DNA from: Parachlamydiales bacterium
GTDB lineage: Bacteria > Chlamydiota > Chlamydiia > Chlamydiales > JABDDJ01
Reading direction: 5' to 3'
DNA: 64,000 nucleotides
Assembly (NCBI GenBank): GCA_041671045.1
Contig: JBAZCF010000001.1
Coordinates: 434,001-498,000 of the forward strand
The stretch's first letter is position 1. The number at the start of each line of letters is the position of its first letter. The notes under the pieces are model-generated. The model was not told the DNA's origin. It saw only the letters and a list, made by a program, of their open reading frames with translations, and ran no database searches. The position numbers were made by a program, and so were the translations under genes. Of the stretch, positions 43,694-52,369 are shown piece after piece.

Positions 43694-44907
43694 CAACTTT
43701 TATTGATTTTGGCCTAGATCCGTTGATCTTGCAGGCACTTGAAAAGATGAATTATAAGGAGCCCTCCGCAATACAAGCGCGGGCGATTCCGCTCATCTTA
43801 GAACAACGCGATGTGATAGCCCTAGCCCAGACAGGGTCAGGGAAAACGGCTGCCTGCGCTATACCTGTTTCCCATAATGTAAGGATCGATTTTCCTCATA
43901 TCCAAGCACTTATCGTCGTCCCCACGCGTGAACTAGCTTTGCAATACGCGACGGAAACACAAAAAATTGGGCAGATCAAAGGGGTGAAAGCCTTTGCTCT
44001 ATACGGCGGCGAGCAGATGGACCTACAGAAATCTAAATTGCGTGCAGGGGTACATGTCCTTATCGCGACGCCAGGCCGCCTTATCGACTTTATTTATAAC
44101 CGCCTCATTGACCTTTCCCATGTTGAAACACTTATTCTGGATGAAGCGGATGAGATGTTAAGTATGGGCTTCCAAGATGACTTGGAATTCATTATCAACT
44201 GCCTAGTGCAAAAGCACCAAACATTGCTGTTTTCCGCGACAATGCCTGGCCAGATAAGGAAAATTGCCCATGCCCACATGAAAGATCCTTTGGAAGTGAC
44301 GTTGACGAAAGAGGATGCCAGCCCCCAAACTCTGGAACACCGTTTTGTCTATTGCCACTCTCATGATAGGGATGCACAGCTTATGAAGCTGCTGAAAGAC
44401 TTGCAGCCGCACCAATCATTGGTTTTTTGCCATTCCAGGATAGAATGCGAAAGTGTGTGCCGTCTTTTGCAACGGCATTTTGACAAAGTTGATTTCCTAC
44501 ACGCAGGACTGACCCAAGATATCCGCTCGATTGTCACAAATAAATTCAGAAACGGCAGGATCTCTTGCCTAGTAGCGACAGATGTTGCGGCACGCGGATT
44601 AGATTTCAGCAATATCAGCCACGTATTCATGCATCATCTTGCCTCCGATCCGGAAGTATACGTGCACCGCTCCGGCCGTGCAGGACGTAATGGTAAGCAA
44701 GGCATGGCGGTAGCCTTAGTGACGCCGCGCGATCTAGGTACCGTGGTGAAACTGCTTAAATTGGTGCAGCGTGATGTAGAGTGGATCGGTGATCCTCCTC
44801 CGGCATTTCCTCCGCAACCGGGCGCAAGCCGTGGCGGCAGTGGACGTGGTGGGCCTCCCCGTGGTGGAAGACGTCCGCCCTCTCGTCCTCCCAGAAATCC
44901 TGCGTAA
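43690..44907 (+). CDS. DEAD-box ATP-dependent RNA helicase
   Basis: All helicase motifs are present in this 405-residue protein: Q motif (EPSAIQARAIPLI), motif I AQTGSGKT, Ia PTRELA, Ib TPGR, II DEAD (LDEADEMLS), III SAT, and in the second lobe VATDVAARGLD and HRSGRAGRNGKQG. A Gly/Arg/Pro-rich tail (about 375-405: SRGGSGRGGPPRGGRRPP) is a typical RNA-binding extension. Such enzymes remodel rRNA or mRNA; the subgroup (DeaD, RhlE or CshA) cannot be fixed. It overlaps the SDR by 4 bases and converges on the phosphoglucomutase gene. Confidence 0.94.
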   Translation: MTTFIDFGLDPLILQALEKMNYKEPSAIQARAIPLILEQRDVIALAQTGSGKTAACAIPVSHNVRIDFPHIQALIVVPTRELALQYATETQKIGQIKGVKAFALYGGEQMDLQKSKLRAGVHVLIATPGRLIDFIYNRLIDLSHVETLILDEADEMLSMGFQDDLEFIINCLVQKHQTLLFSATMPGQIRKIAHAHMKDPLEVTLTKEDASPQTLEHRFVYCHSHDRDAQLMKLLKDLQPHQSLVFCHSRIECESVCRLLQRHFDKVDFLHAGLTQDIRSIVTNKFRNGRISCLVATDVAARGLDFSNISHVFMHHLASDPEVYVHRSGRAGRNGKQGMAVALVTPRDLGTVVKLLKLVQRDVEWIGDPPPAFPPQPGASRGGSGRGGPPRGGRRPPSRPPRNPA

Positions 44908-44923
44908 TGCAGACGATCGATTA

Positions 44924-44937
44924 GGGCTTTCGAGCCC
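44924..44937. terminator. Hairpin with TTCG loop between convergent genes
   Basis: GGGCT (44924-44928) and AGCCC (44933-44937) enclose a stable TTCG tetraloop in the 36-base gap between the helicase and phosphoglucomutase stops. The plus-strand tail is T-rich but interrupted (CTCGCTTTACTCTTT). Position suggests a bidirectional terminator of modest strength. Confidence 0.5.
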
Positions 44938-44943
44938 CTCGCT

Positions 44944-46698
44944 TTACTCTTTACGGACCAGCGTTTCAAACTCCTTCAGCAGGCTTTCTACTTCTTGCTT
45001 GGGGACGTCTTTTAGCGAGACGTAAATCTTGATTTTCGGCTCTGTCCCGGAAGGACGGACGATAAGTTTTCCGTTATTTTCCAGTCTGAATATCAGCACA
45101 TCGGATTTAGGTAATGTCAATATTTCCTCATTACCTGAAGCAAAAGTTTTCTTTTTCCCGGTCGTATAGTCTTCCAGTACAAGAACTTTATGGCCATGCA
45201 GAGTAGTAGGTGGATTAGATCTTAGCTTCCCCATGGCATTGATCATCTTCTCGCGTCCTTCTTTGGTCTCAGGGAAACCGATGGAAAGCATCTCATCTTC
45301 GTAGGGGCCGTATTTTTCATAGATATCATCGAGCATGTCAATAAGGGTTTTCTTTTGCCGCTTAGCATGCAAGGCTGCTTCAGCTATCAGGGCGCAGATA
45401 ATGGCTGCATCTTTATCTCGCGCATGCGTTCCTAAAAGATAGCCATAGGAATCTTCACCGCCAAATATGAATTGGTAGCCTTGTTGTGGATCGCTTTCCC
45501 ATTCGCGTATTTTTTGTGCGATATATTTAAATCCTGTGAGAACATCAAAACAGGCAACATTGTAGCTTTGGCAGATGGCTGTAAAGAGTTCAGTCGTTGG
45601 AAGTGTTTTGACGCAGGCTGCATTGGAAGGAATTCTTTTCTGCTCATGCAATGCTTCCAGCACATGATAGAGGCAAATACAAGCGATCTGATTTCCGGTC
45701 AACAGCTTTGCTTGGCCGCGATGATTGACAGCTAAGCCTACGCGGTCGGCATCGGGGTCTGTCGCTAAGAAAATATCGGCTTTTTGCTCTAACAACTTAG
45801 CCACACCTAGCTGCATTGCAGCAGGTTCTTCCGGATTGGGCGACTGCACTGTGGGGAACAATCCATTGGGTAGTGCCTGTTCTTTGACAAGTTCTACATG
45901 GGTAAATCCCCATCTTTTCAATGTTTCCGGAACAGTCGTGATACCTGTACCATGCAAAGGGCTGTAGATAATATTTAAGGAAGAGCCATGATTGCGGTTA
46001 GTTTCAGGATAAAGCTGCAAAGGAGTGATAGCCGCGAGGTACGCAATGTCTATATCGGCGCCCTCTTCAAGGATAAGCGGATGCTCAACAGAATCAGTTT
46101 TTTTTACTTGATCGGGACTTGTCACTTTTTGTACTTCAGCAATGATACCCTCATCATGCGGAGGCAGGACTTGCGCTCCATCGTTCCAATAGACTTTGTA
46201 GCCGTTATAGGAAGAGGGGTTATGTGATGCCGTAATCATGATAGCAGCAGTGCAATTGCGGTAACGGCAGCCAAAAGATACAAGGGGAGTAGGATGTAGG
46301 ACCTTAAAAATATGTGCTTCAATCCCATTGGCTGCTAAAACTTTTGCTGCTTCTTGAGCAAACTCTGTGGAGTTGGTGCGGGAATCAAACCCTATCATGA
46401 CGCGGTGAAGTTTCTGGCCGTGAGGGACAGGCTGCTTTAAAATATAGTTGGCCAAACCTTGGGTGGCAGCGCGAATAGTATAAACATTCATCCTATTCGT
46501 ACCGATTCCCATTAGGCCGCGCATGCCGCCGGTACCGAAGCTTAAATAAGTATAAAAGGCATCGACCAATTTCTCCGGAGCGTTATTGAGCATGGCGTGG
46601 ATAGTGTCTTTGATCTCATCATCATAATCGCCCTGCAGCCAAGATTGAATATTGTTTTCTGTCGTAGTATCAAACTTGAAGGCAGTCTTTAGGATCAT
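44944..46698 (-). CDS. pgm: Phosphoglucomutase/phosphomannomutase (PgcA-type)
   Basis: This alpha-D-phosphohexomutase interconverts glucose-1- and glucose-6-phosphate. The 584-residue form is longer than GlmM and matches the PgcA/PGM2 group. Visible landmarks are the phosphoserine loop TASHNPSSYNGYKVYW (about 147-162), the metal loop ATDPDADRVG, the sugar loop GGEDSYG and the C-terminal phosphate-binding RPSGTEPKIKIY. It feeds glycogen and UDP-glucose synthesis, which would tie it to galE 4 kb away. Glucose specificity is probable, not proven. It is 6 bases downstream of the cysteine-cluster gene. Confidence 0.93.
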   Translation of the reverse strand: MILKTAFKFDTTTENNIQSWLQGDYDDEIKDTIHAMLNNAPEKLVDAFYTYLSFGTGGMRGLMGIGTNRMNVYTIRAATQGLANYILKQPVPHGQKLHRVMIGFDSRTNSTEFAQEAAKVLAANGIEAHIFKVLHPTPLVSFGCRYRNCTAAIMITASHNPSSYNGYKVYWNDGAQVLPPHDEGIIAEVQKVTSPDQVKKTDSVEHPLILEEGADIDIAYLAAITPLQLYPETNRNHGSSLNIIYSPLHGTGITTVPETLKRWGFTHVELVKEQALPNGLFPTVQSPNPEEPAAMQLGVAKLLEQKADIFLATDPDADRVGLAVNHRGQAKLLTGNQIACICLYHVLEALHEQKRIPSNAACVKTLPTTELFTAICQSYNVACFDVLTGFKYIAQKIREWESDPQQGYQFIFGGEDSYGYLLGTHARDKDAAIICALIAEAALHAKRQKKTLIDMLDDIYEKYGPYEDEMLSIGFPETKEGREKMINAMGKLRSNPPTTLHGHKVLVLEDYTTGKKKTFASGNEEILTLPKSDVLIFRLENNGKLIVRPSGTEPKIKIYVSLKDVPKQEVESLLKEFETLVRKE

Positions 46699-46704
46699 AG
46701 TCAG

Positions 46705-47178
46705 TCACTCTTCTTTAGGATGTTTCTCTTCATACAGCTTTAATTGTTCTTCAATTTTTTCTCTAGGGATAAGAGGTGCCTTAGGGGAAATTCCTTCGCA
46801 ATAGGAGGCTGCTGCATCCCATTCTTCCTGAGATTTTACCTGAGTGGGCCACCAGGGGAAAGTACGGCATTGCGTAGGGCGGAGCTGGTAGATCTCGCAC
46901 TTTTTGCCATCGAGGAAAATACAATCGAAGGTTTTAGGATTCTCAAGAAGTGAGTATCTTTTACCTACGCGTCTTAGATATCCGCGGCGGAATTCCTTAA
47001 TAGAAAGGTTTAAATGGGCTGCCATTGCCTTAATATCTTCTTCGGATACCCAGACAAATCCTGGCGCGCCGGTGCAGCACTGGCCGCAACCTGTGCATTC
47101 GAACCGTAGTCCGTCTTTATACCAAGGCTCTTCAGCTTTTGGCAATGAATTGATAACTGGTAAACTTGAATTATTCAC
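46705..47178 (-). CDS. YkgJ-family cysteine-cluster protein
   Basis: The 157 residues contain a cysteine-rich metal site of the YkgJ type: FECTGCGQCCTG (C28, C31, C34, C35), then CIFLDGKKCEIYQLRPTQCR with three more Cys. This is thought to bind zinc or an Fe-S cluster. Function in bacteria is unknown. Translation starts at GTG 47178, which lies inside the stop region of a small upstream ORF, pointing to translational coupling. The stop lies 6 bases before the phosphoglucomutase start, so the two are probably in one operon. Confidence 0.88.
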   Translation of the reverse strand: MNNSSLPVINSLPKAEEPWYKDGLRFECTGCGQCCTGAPGFVWVSEEDIKAMAAHLNLSIKEFRRGYLRRVGKRYSLLENPKTFDCIFLDGKKCEIYQLRPTQCRTFPWWPTQVKSQEEWDAAASYCEGISPKAPLIPREKIEEQLKLYEEKHPKEE

Positions 47179-47308
47179 GATCTTTTAATATTTGACGTAT
47201 GCCTGCTACGACGAAAAGAACTAAAAATACAGCACAAATAACGCCGACGACAGCGGCTTCAAATTCAAGGCTGGCGGCGACAAAAGAAGCGGGGATAAAC
47301 GATGTCAT
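47171..47308 (-). CDS. Small single-span membrane protein
   Basis: A 45-residue ORF, starting at ATG 47308 and ending at TAA 47171-47173. It reads MTSFIPASFVAASLEFEAAV and then one hydrophobic span (VVGVICAVFLVLFVVAG), ending in a basic RQILKDRE tail. Its last 8 bases overlap the GTG start of the YkgJ-type gene, which argues it is translated. There is no good ribosome binding site (only CCTGCTT before ATG), which lowers confidence. No family recognised. Confidence 0.5.
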   Translation of the reverse strand: MTSFIPASFVAASLEFEAAVVGVICAVFLVLFVVAGIRQILKDRE

Positions 47309-47497
47309 AAGCAGGCAGGGGGTTTATGATTTTAATACATGCTATCAAAGGTCTCTTGTAAATGTCAATGTTTGATTTGTTGTAGTTCAAATTAATATTA
47401 AATATTATAATTAGTATAAGGGATAGTTAGTTTCTGTTACTAACAGTCCATTTTGTTGATAAATTCAAAAATACTTGGGAATTCCCAGGAGGGCTTT

Positions 47498-47719
47498 ATG
47501 AAAGATGCCAGCCACCATCTCAGACAAGTTCAAAAAAAAGTCTTACAAGAAAACAGGAGGCTTACCTTGCGTGAAGACTTAACCTCGGCTGCAGTACAAA
47601 ATGAGATGGTAAAGGAAACATATCTGTCCTCGACAGAAGAGGATATCGATACCAAGTTTGACCGGGCACATCGCGCAGCGCGAGTGCTACCGCCCCATAG
47701 AGCAGGATTTATCCGCTAA
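47498..47719 (+). CDS. Small hypothetical basic protein
   Basis: I start this 73-residue protein at ATG 47498 because a near-perfect AGGAGGG lies six bases upstream. The sequence is charged and helical (MKDASHHLRQVQKKVLQENR) and ends RAARVLPPHRAGFIR. No family is recognised. It is preceded by about 190 A+T-rich bases. Its 3' end overlaps the 3' end of the convergent ABC ATPase by 33 bases. A chlamydia-specific small protein is the most one can say. Confidence 0.6.
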   Translation: MKDASHHLRQVQKKVLQENRRLTLREDLTSAAVQNEMVKETYLSSTEEDIDTKFDRAHRAARVLPPHRAGFIR

Positions 47720-48451
47720 ACGGAAGGAGGACTGGTTGCTGTTTCCGATCGGCGTAACCCCAAAGACTTCTTCGACTAAAGAAGGAGTTAAAGTCATATT
47801 TGTCGGCCCTTGAGCAACACATTGCCCATTGTGCATGACAACGATTTGGCGGCAGTATTTATAAGCTGCCGCCAAATCATGATGCGTCACGATAACTGTT
47901 CTTTGTTGATCCCTTAGCTGCAGTAGCAAATCCCATATTTCCAATTGGTGCCGGATATCTAAAGAGGCCGTTGGCTCATCCAATAATACAATGGGAGCAC
48001 AGCTTACCAGTGCCCTAGCGATATAAACCCGCTGCCTTTCCCCGCTGGAAAGCTCATTAATTAAGCTATCGGCGTGATGGATCATATCCACAGCTTCTAA
48101 AGCTTCCATAATATTGTCCCATTCATTGTGATAGTTGCGTGTATGAGAATATCTTCCCATTGCCACAACTTCCTTCACTTGAAAGTCAAATTGTAATGGA
48201 GGCTGCTGAGGAACAAAAGTGACGATCTTGCTAATCTCCTGTCGTGATTTAGCATGCAAGGACGTATCGTCCCAGATGATTTCTCCCGAAACGACAGGAA
48301 TTAAACCGGCGATAGCGCGAAGAAGAGAGGTTTTTCCGGCTCCGTTAGGCCCCACTACGCCCCAAAGCGAACCATGAGACAAATCAAGGCTGACACCGCT
48401 AATGAGTGTTTTCTTGCCGGATACACAGCTAAGGTGGCGAATTTTCAGCAT
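47687..48451 (-). CDS. Iron/siderophore-type ABC transporter, ATP-binding subunit
   Basis: From ATG 48451 (MLKIRHLSCVSGKKTL; a longer reading overlaps the permease) this 254-residue ATPase has Walker A VGPNGAGKTS, Q-loop FVPQQPP, signature LSSGERQRVYIARAL, Walker B IVLLDEPTASLD and switch His in VIVTHHD. It is the FecE/BtuD-type partner of the FecCD-like permease encoded upstream. Three genes in the order binding protein, permease, ATPase suggest uptake of ferric iron, a siderophore, heme or cobalamin. The start lies 8 bases below the permease stop. Confidence 0.9.
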   Translation of the reverse strand: MLKIRHLSCVSGKKTLISGVSLDLSHGSLWGVVGPNGAGKTSLLRAIAGLIPVVSGEIIWDDTSLHAKSRQEISKIVTFVPQQPPLQFDFQVKEVVAMGRYSHTRNYHNEWDNIMEALEAVDMIHHADSLINELSSGERQRVYIARALVSCAPIVLLDEPTASLDIRHQLEIWDLLLQLRDQQRTVIVTHHDLAAAYKYCRQIVVMHNGQCVAQGPTNMTLTPSLVEEVFGVTPIGNSNQSSFRLADKSCSMGR

Positions 48452-48458
48452 AATATAG

Positions 48459-49466
48459 CTATCCGAAGGAAGAGATAAGGGTTTTACGGCGCAATAAAAA
48501 TAAAAAGAAGATTCCCCCGAAAATAGCAGAGAGATTTCCAATCGTTAGGAAATGCAGCTGGGTTTGTCTTAAGAGAAGGTCGAAAGCAACCAACGTTGCC
48601 GCACCGCCAAAAATACATAAAGGGATCAGGACGCGGTGGTTAGAGGAGAATAGACGCCGCAGTAAGTGGGGGAGGATAAGGCCAAAGAAAGGGACACTGC
48701 CTAAGGCTGCAGTGGCACCGCCGGAGAGCAAACTAACACTAAGGATCAACCGCCAGCGCACCTTGCGGACATCCACCCCTAGAGTACGCGCTTCCTCATC
48801 ACCTAAGGATAAAATATTCATCTCGTTACGATAGAAAAAACAGACAGCTAATCCTATGAGTGTAAGCGGCAGCTGCATGTGGACATGCTCCCAACTACGG
48901 TCAAACGATGAGCCGGCTTCCCATTCAGTGACAACCTGGATAAGCTGCCAGTTATCCCTGAAAGCATACAAAACCGTCTGCTGGATAGCTAAAAGAAGCG
49001 TCGCGATGGCGATGCCTAGCAGGATTAGCTCAGAGAAAGGGCGTCTTTCCTGATGGCGGCTCATTAAGGATAAAATTCCCAAGACAAGCAAAGAACCCAA
49101 GATGGCAGCAAAAGGGACAGACCAGCTGTAAACTACATGCCACCCGGTAATAAAGACGAGCACGACCATTAAGCTGCTTCCTGCTGTCAAACCCAGAATG
49201 GTAGGAGCTGCCAGAGGATTCTGCAGCAGCGATTGCATAATAGCACCCGAAGCGGCAAGGGATGCCCCCGTACATAGCAGGACGATGAGGCGAGGAATCC
49301 TTTCATCCAAAAGAGCGTTCCAAGCGCCCGTCTCTCCGCTGATGCGTGCTAAAGCGCCACGCCAAACCTCGGCCCAAGCAATTTGTCCTGTAGCCAATAA
49401 CGTCGCAGAAAAAGCGACGATTAGTAGGCCAAGGCAGATGTAAGCGTATTTAATTTTGGTGGACAT
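48459..49466 (-). CDS. Iron/siderophore-type ABC transporter, FecCD-like permease
   Basis: Type II importer permease of 335 residues with about nine to ten hydrophobic helices. Family segments are RIPRLIVLLCTGASLAASGA (about 53-72), AAPTILGLTAGSSLMV, GAGTA-like LSGGATAALGSVPFFGLILP and the C-terminal FLLLLRR. RWRLILSVSLLSGGATAALG is characteristic of FecCD/BtuC. It overlaps the binding-protein gene by 46 bases. The substrate is not set by sequence; Fe3+ chelates or heme are typical for the family. One permease gene suggests a homodimer. Confidence 0.9.
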   Translation of the reverse strand: MSTKIKYAYICLGLLIVAFSATLLATGQIAWAEVWRGALARISGETGAWNALLDERIPRLIVLLCTGASLAASGAIMQSLLQNPLAAPTILGLTAGSSLMVVLVFITGWHVVYSWSVPFAAILGSLLVLGILSLMSRHQERRPFSELILLGIAIATLLLAIQQTVLYAFRDNWQLIQVVTEWEAGSSFDRSWEHVHMQLPLTLIGLAVCFFYRNEMNILSLGDEEARTLGVDVRKVRWRLILSVSLLSGGATAALGSVPFFGLILPHLLRRLFSSNHRVLIPLCIFGGAATLVAFDLLLRQTQLHFLTIGNLSAIFGGIFFLFLLRRKTLISSFG

Positions 49467-50707
49467 GGTTTTGCTAATCTGATGAGTGCATGGTAAAGGT
49501 CAAAATAGGCTAACACAATATGTTGCGATACGCTTTGCTGTATTTCTGCATCGATGATTTGGATATTGGAATTGCGGCAAGCGTCTATCTCGGAGAAAAA
49601 AGGTTGATTGACAAGCGTATGCACATGCAAAGGTGCGCGCTTATCAGCAGCGATGATCAATTGGGAAGGATTATAAAAGACAATTTGTTCGTTAGATACC
49701 GGCTGCAGCCACATAATGGAATGGGGATGGTCGAAGAGATTTTCCTGCGGATAAGGGATGCCGGCCCTTTCGGCCAAGCGCGATGTCAGCGTTTTGTAAG
49801 TAGGGAAATACCACTGCCCATAATAATAGGTGACAAGCGGCTTGACAAAAGGTTGGAAGTCATTGCGCATCGCAGCGACCCTGTTGTCTATGCAAAGAAA
49901 AGCTGCATCGATGAAAGCGCATAGGATTTGTGCTTCTAATGACCGGTTGATCGCTTCCCCGATCCGTTCAATAGCTGAAGTAATCTCATCTTTAGTATTC
50001 AGATCTGAAAGAGTAAAAATATCCACCCCTTGACGGCGTAAAGCCTCAATAGAGGCGGGGTTGGAATAGCTGGCGACAAAAGCGATATCGGGATGGGCGG
50101 CGGATAGAACCTCTCCTAAAACCCTGTCGCAGTCGTAAGGAATCTCTTGCATAGACTGCAAGGGGAAAAATGACTGCCAATTTCTGATGGCTTTAGGGAT
50201 AGCTACCACATTATCCGTTCCATTCAAAGCCAAGACGAATGAAGCCGATGCAATAGTGTGTGGAATAACTTTAGGGGTCTGTTTTTGACAGGGGAAAACA
50301 ACGCTCGCATCGTCGATAACAGAAGATTTACGATAAAAAGAGCGGAGCGAAGCAATTTCGTCCCTATTATTTTGCTGCAGCCGATAGACAAGGTCCAAAG
50401 CGGTCAGCAAACGTTCAGTTGAAAGCCTTTCGATCCCTTCCAAACCGCGGAACTGCAGTAGCTGTGCATCCATGTCCCATTCGATCAGCAACCGTGAGAT
50501 AAGATCAAAATCTCCGCTTAGTGCGCGCGAGATATCCTCTCGTACAAGGGGAGACAAAGCAGGCTGAGCTGTAGCAGTCAATGAGGCAGGATCGTAATGT
50601 GCAGAAGGAACAGTATGAAGACTCGCTTTAGGCATGAAGGCCCATGACCACCAGCCGGCGATAAATAAAAAGGCCAGTACATATCCAAAGCGCATAAGCA
50701 TTTCCAA
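49421..50707 (-). CDS. Periplasmic binding protein of the same importer, with extra N-terminal region
   Basis: The 428 residues begin with a membrane anchor or signal (FGYVLAFLFIAGWWSWAF) and lack a lipobox Cys, so it is not a lipoprotein. Residues about 140-410 form a TroA/FecB-type bilobed domain: FVLALNGTDNVVAIPKAI, YDCDRVLGEVLSAAHPDIAF, VDIFTLSDLN and the C-terminal IVFYNPSQLIIAADKRAP. Between the anchor and this domain is a helical segment of about 90 residues (40-130, LLIEWDMDAQLLQFRGLE) not seen in standard FecB. The family is usually about 300-340 residues, so the addition is notable. Substrate unknown; iron complexes likely. Confidence 0.82.
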   Translation of the reverse strand: MEMLMRFGYVLAFLFIAGWWSWAFMPKASLHTVPSAHYDPASLTATAQPALSPLVREDISRALSGDFDLISRLLIEWDMDAQLLQFRGLEGIERLSTERLLTALDLVYRLQQNNRDEIASLRSFYRKSSVIDDASVVFPCQKQTPKVIPHTIASASFVLALNGTDNVVAIPKAIRNWQSFFPLQSMQEIPYDCDRVLGEVLSAAHPDIAFVASYSNPASIEALRRQGVDIFTLSDLNTKDEITSAIERIGEAINRSLEAQILCAFIDAAFLCIDNRVAAMRNDFQPFVKPLVTYYYGQWYFPTYKTLTSRLAERAGIPYPQENLFDHPHSIMWLQPVSNEQIVFYNPSQLIIAADKRAPLHVHTLVNQPFFSEIDACRNSNIQIIDAEIQQSVSQHIVLAYFDLYHALIRLAKPCPPKLNTLTSALAY

Positions 50708-50758
50708 AAAGGCGCTTGCCGGTTAAAGCAAGCGCACAAGGATTATTCAAAACCGAAT

Positions 50759-52357
50759 TTACTCTTCATCGTCTTCCGGCGCTTTGCCGATTAAGACTTC
50801 AGTCAGAAGAATAATGCCGGCAGAAGAGGCCGCATGGATAAGACTGCGTTTCACAACCTTAGCAGGGTCAATCACACCGGATTCAATAAGGTTTTCTACC
50901 TTTTCGGTCAGAACGTTAAAACCAAAGTTTGCAGGCTTAGATTCAAGTTCGTAAATAAGGACGGAGCCGTCATGGCCTGAGTTGGCAACAATTTGTTTAA
51001 AAGGAGCTTCACAAGCCTGATAAACAATTTTTGCACCTAAGAGCTCGTCGCCTTTTAAGTTGAGTTTTTCAATCTCTTTACGTGCTTGCAGCAGCGCTAT
51101 ACCGCCACCGGGAACAACGCCTTCCTGCAAAGCAGCGCGTGTGGAGTTCAAGCTATCCTCATACATGGACTTCTGCTGCTTCAACTCGCTCTCTGTCAAT
51201 GCTCCGACGCGGATAACAGCTACACCGCCGCTTAGCTTGGCTTTGCGCTCTTCCAATTTCTTTTTGTCGTAGTCATTTGTAGTGTTCGTGATTTCATGTT
51301 CGATTTGCTTAATGCGTGCTGCAATCCTGTCATGCTGTCCGCTTCCATTCACAATCGTTGTATTTTCTTTCGTAATGCTTATACGTTCAGCTGAACCTAA
51401 GTGGTGTGTATCCGCTTCTTTCAGTGCGATACCTGCATCTTCGCTGATCACAATAGCACCGGTTAAGACTGCTAAGTCTTCCATCATCGCTTTTCTTCTG
51501 TCGCCAAAGCCGGGGGCTTTAATTGCAGCGACTTTTAAAGTACCGCGCAGTTTGTTGACGACTAAAGTGGACAGTGCATCGCCTTCGATGTCTTCAGCAA
51601 TGATAAGCAAAGCACGCGCTGTGGAGGCAGACGCTTGTAGAATGGGAAGAATATCGTGTACGTTGCTGATTTTACGATCGACAAGGAGAATTTGAGGATT
51701 TTCAAGCTCTACTGTCATTTTGTCTGAATTTGTGCAGAAATAAGCGCTCAAATAGCCACGGTCAAATTCCATACCTTCAGTCTTCTCAATGATCGTCGTT
51801 GTCCCTTTAGCTTCTTCTATCGTGATGACGCCATTAGGTCCTGCTTTTGCCACTGCTTCAGCGATGATCTTACCAATTTCAGCATTGCCGGAAGCCGACA
51901 CTGTTGCGATGTTTTGTATTTCTGTCGGGCTTTTGATAGCGATTGCGGTTTTTTCCAGTGTTTTAATGATCGCTTCTACGGCTTTGTCCATCCCTCTTTT
52001 AAGTTGGGTAGGATTGATGCCTGAAGAAATTTGCTTAATACCGTTAGAGACCATAGCTGCTAACAAGAGGGTAGCGCGCGTGGTTCCGTCGCCGCAGCTT
52101 TCTTTTGTTTTCTGGACAACTTCTTTAGCAATGCTTACGCCCATATTTTCATACTGGTTAAGCAAGCTGATCTCTTTTACGATAGTACTGCCATCGTTAG
52201 TGATGGAAGGCGCACCCCAGCTTTTTTCTAAACCGATATTGCGGCCTTTGGGACCTAGTGTGCATGCAACGACATCGGCTAGCTTAGTAATGCCTTTTAA
52301 TAATAGTACTCTGGAGTCTTCTTCGAAAATAAGCTCTTTTGGACTGTCTGCTGACAT
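50759..52357 (-). CDS. groEL: GroEL-type chaperonin paralogue without adjacent groES
   Basis: A GroEL-fold protein of 532 residues: ATP-binding LGPKGRN, GDGTTRATLL (catalytic Asp in DGTT), TNDGST and C-terminal catalytic Asp in YEDSLNSTRAALQEG, with ERRKAKL-like stem and EGVVPGGGIAL. The C-terminal GGM repeat is replaced by an acidic PEDDEE. There is no groES upstream, where nadC follows 12 bases away instead. Chlamydiae carry three groEL genes, and the extra two are divergent and lack groES. I take this as one of those paralogues. Whether it folds proteins or serves another role is unknown. Confidence 0.9.
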   Translation of the reverse strand: MSADSPKELIFEEDSRVLLLKGITKLADVVACTLGPKGRNIGLEKSWGAPSITNDGSTIVKEISLLNQYENMGVSIAKEVVQKTKESCGDGTTRATLLLAAMVSNGIKQISSGINPTQLKRGMDKAVEAIIKTLEKTAIAIKSPTEIQNIATVSASGNAEIGKIIAEAVAKAGPNGVITIEEAKGTTTIIEKTEGMEFDRGYLSAYFCTNSDKMTVELENPQILLVDRKISNVHDILPILQASASTARALLIIAEDIEGDALSTLVVNKLRGTLKVAAIKAPGFGDRRKAMMEDLAVLTGAIVISEDAGIALKEADTHHLGSAERISITKENTTIVNGSGQHDRIAARIKQIEHEITNTTNDYDKKKLEERKAKLSGGVAVIRVGALTESELKQQKSMYEDSLNSTRAALQEGVVPGGGIALLQARKEIEKLNLKGDELLGAKIVYQACEAPFKQIVANSGHDGSVLIYELESKPANFGFNVLTEKVENLIESGVIDPAKVVKRSLIHAASSAGIILLTEVLIGKAPEDDEE

Positions 52358-52369
52358 GGTAATACTCCT

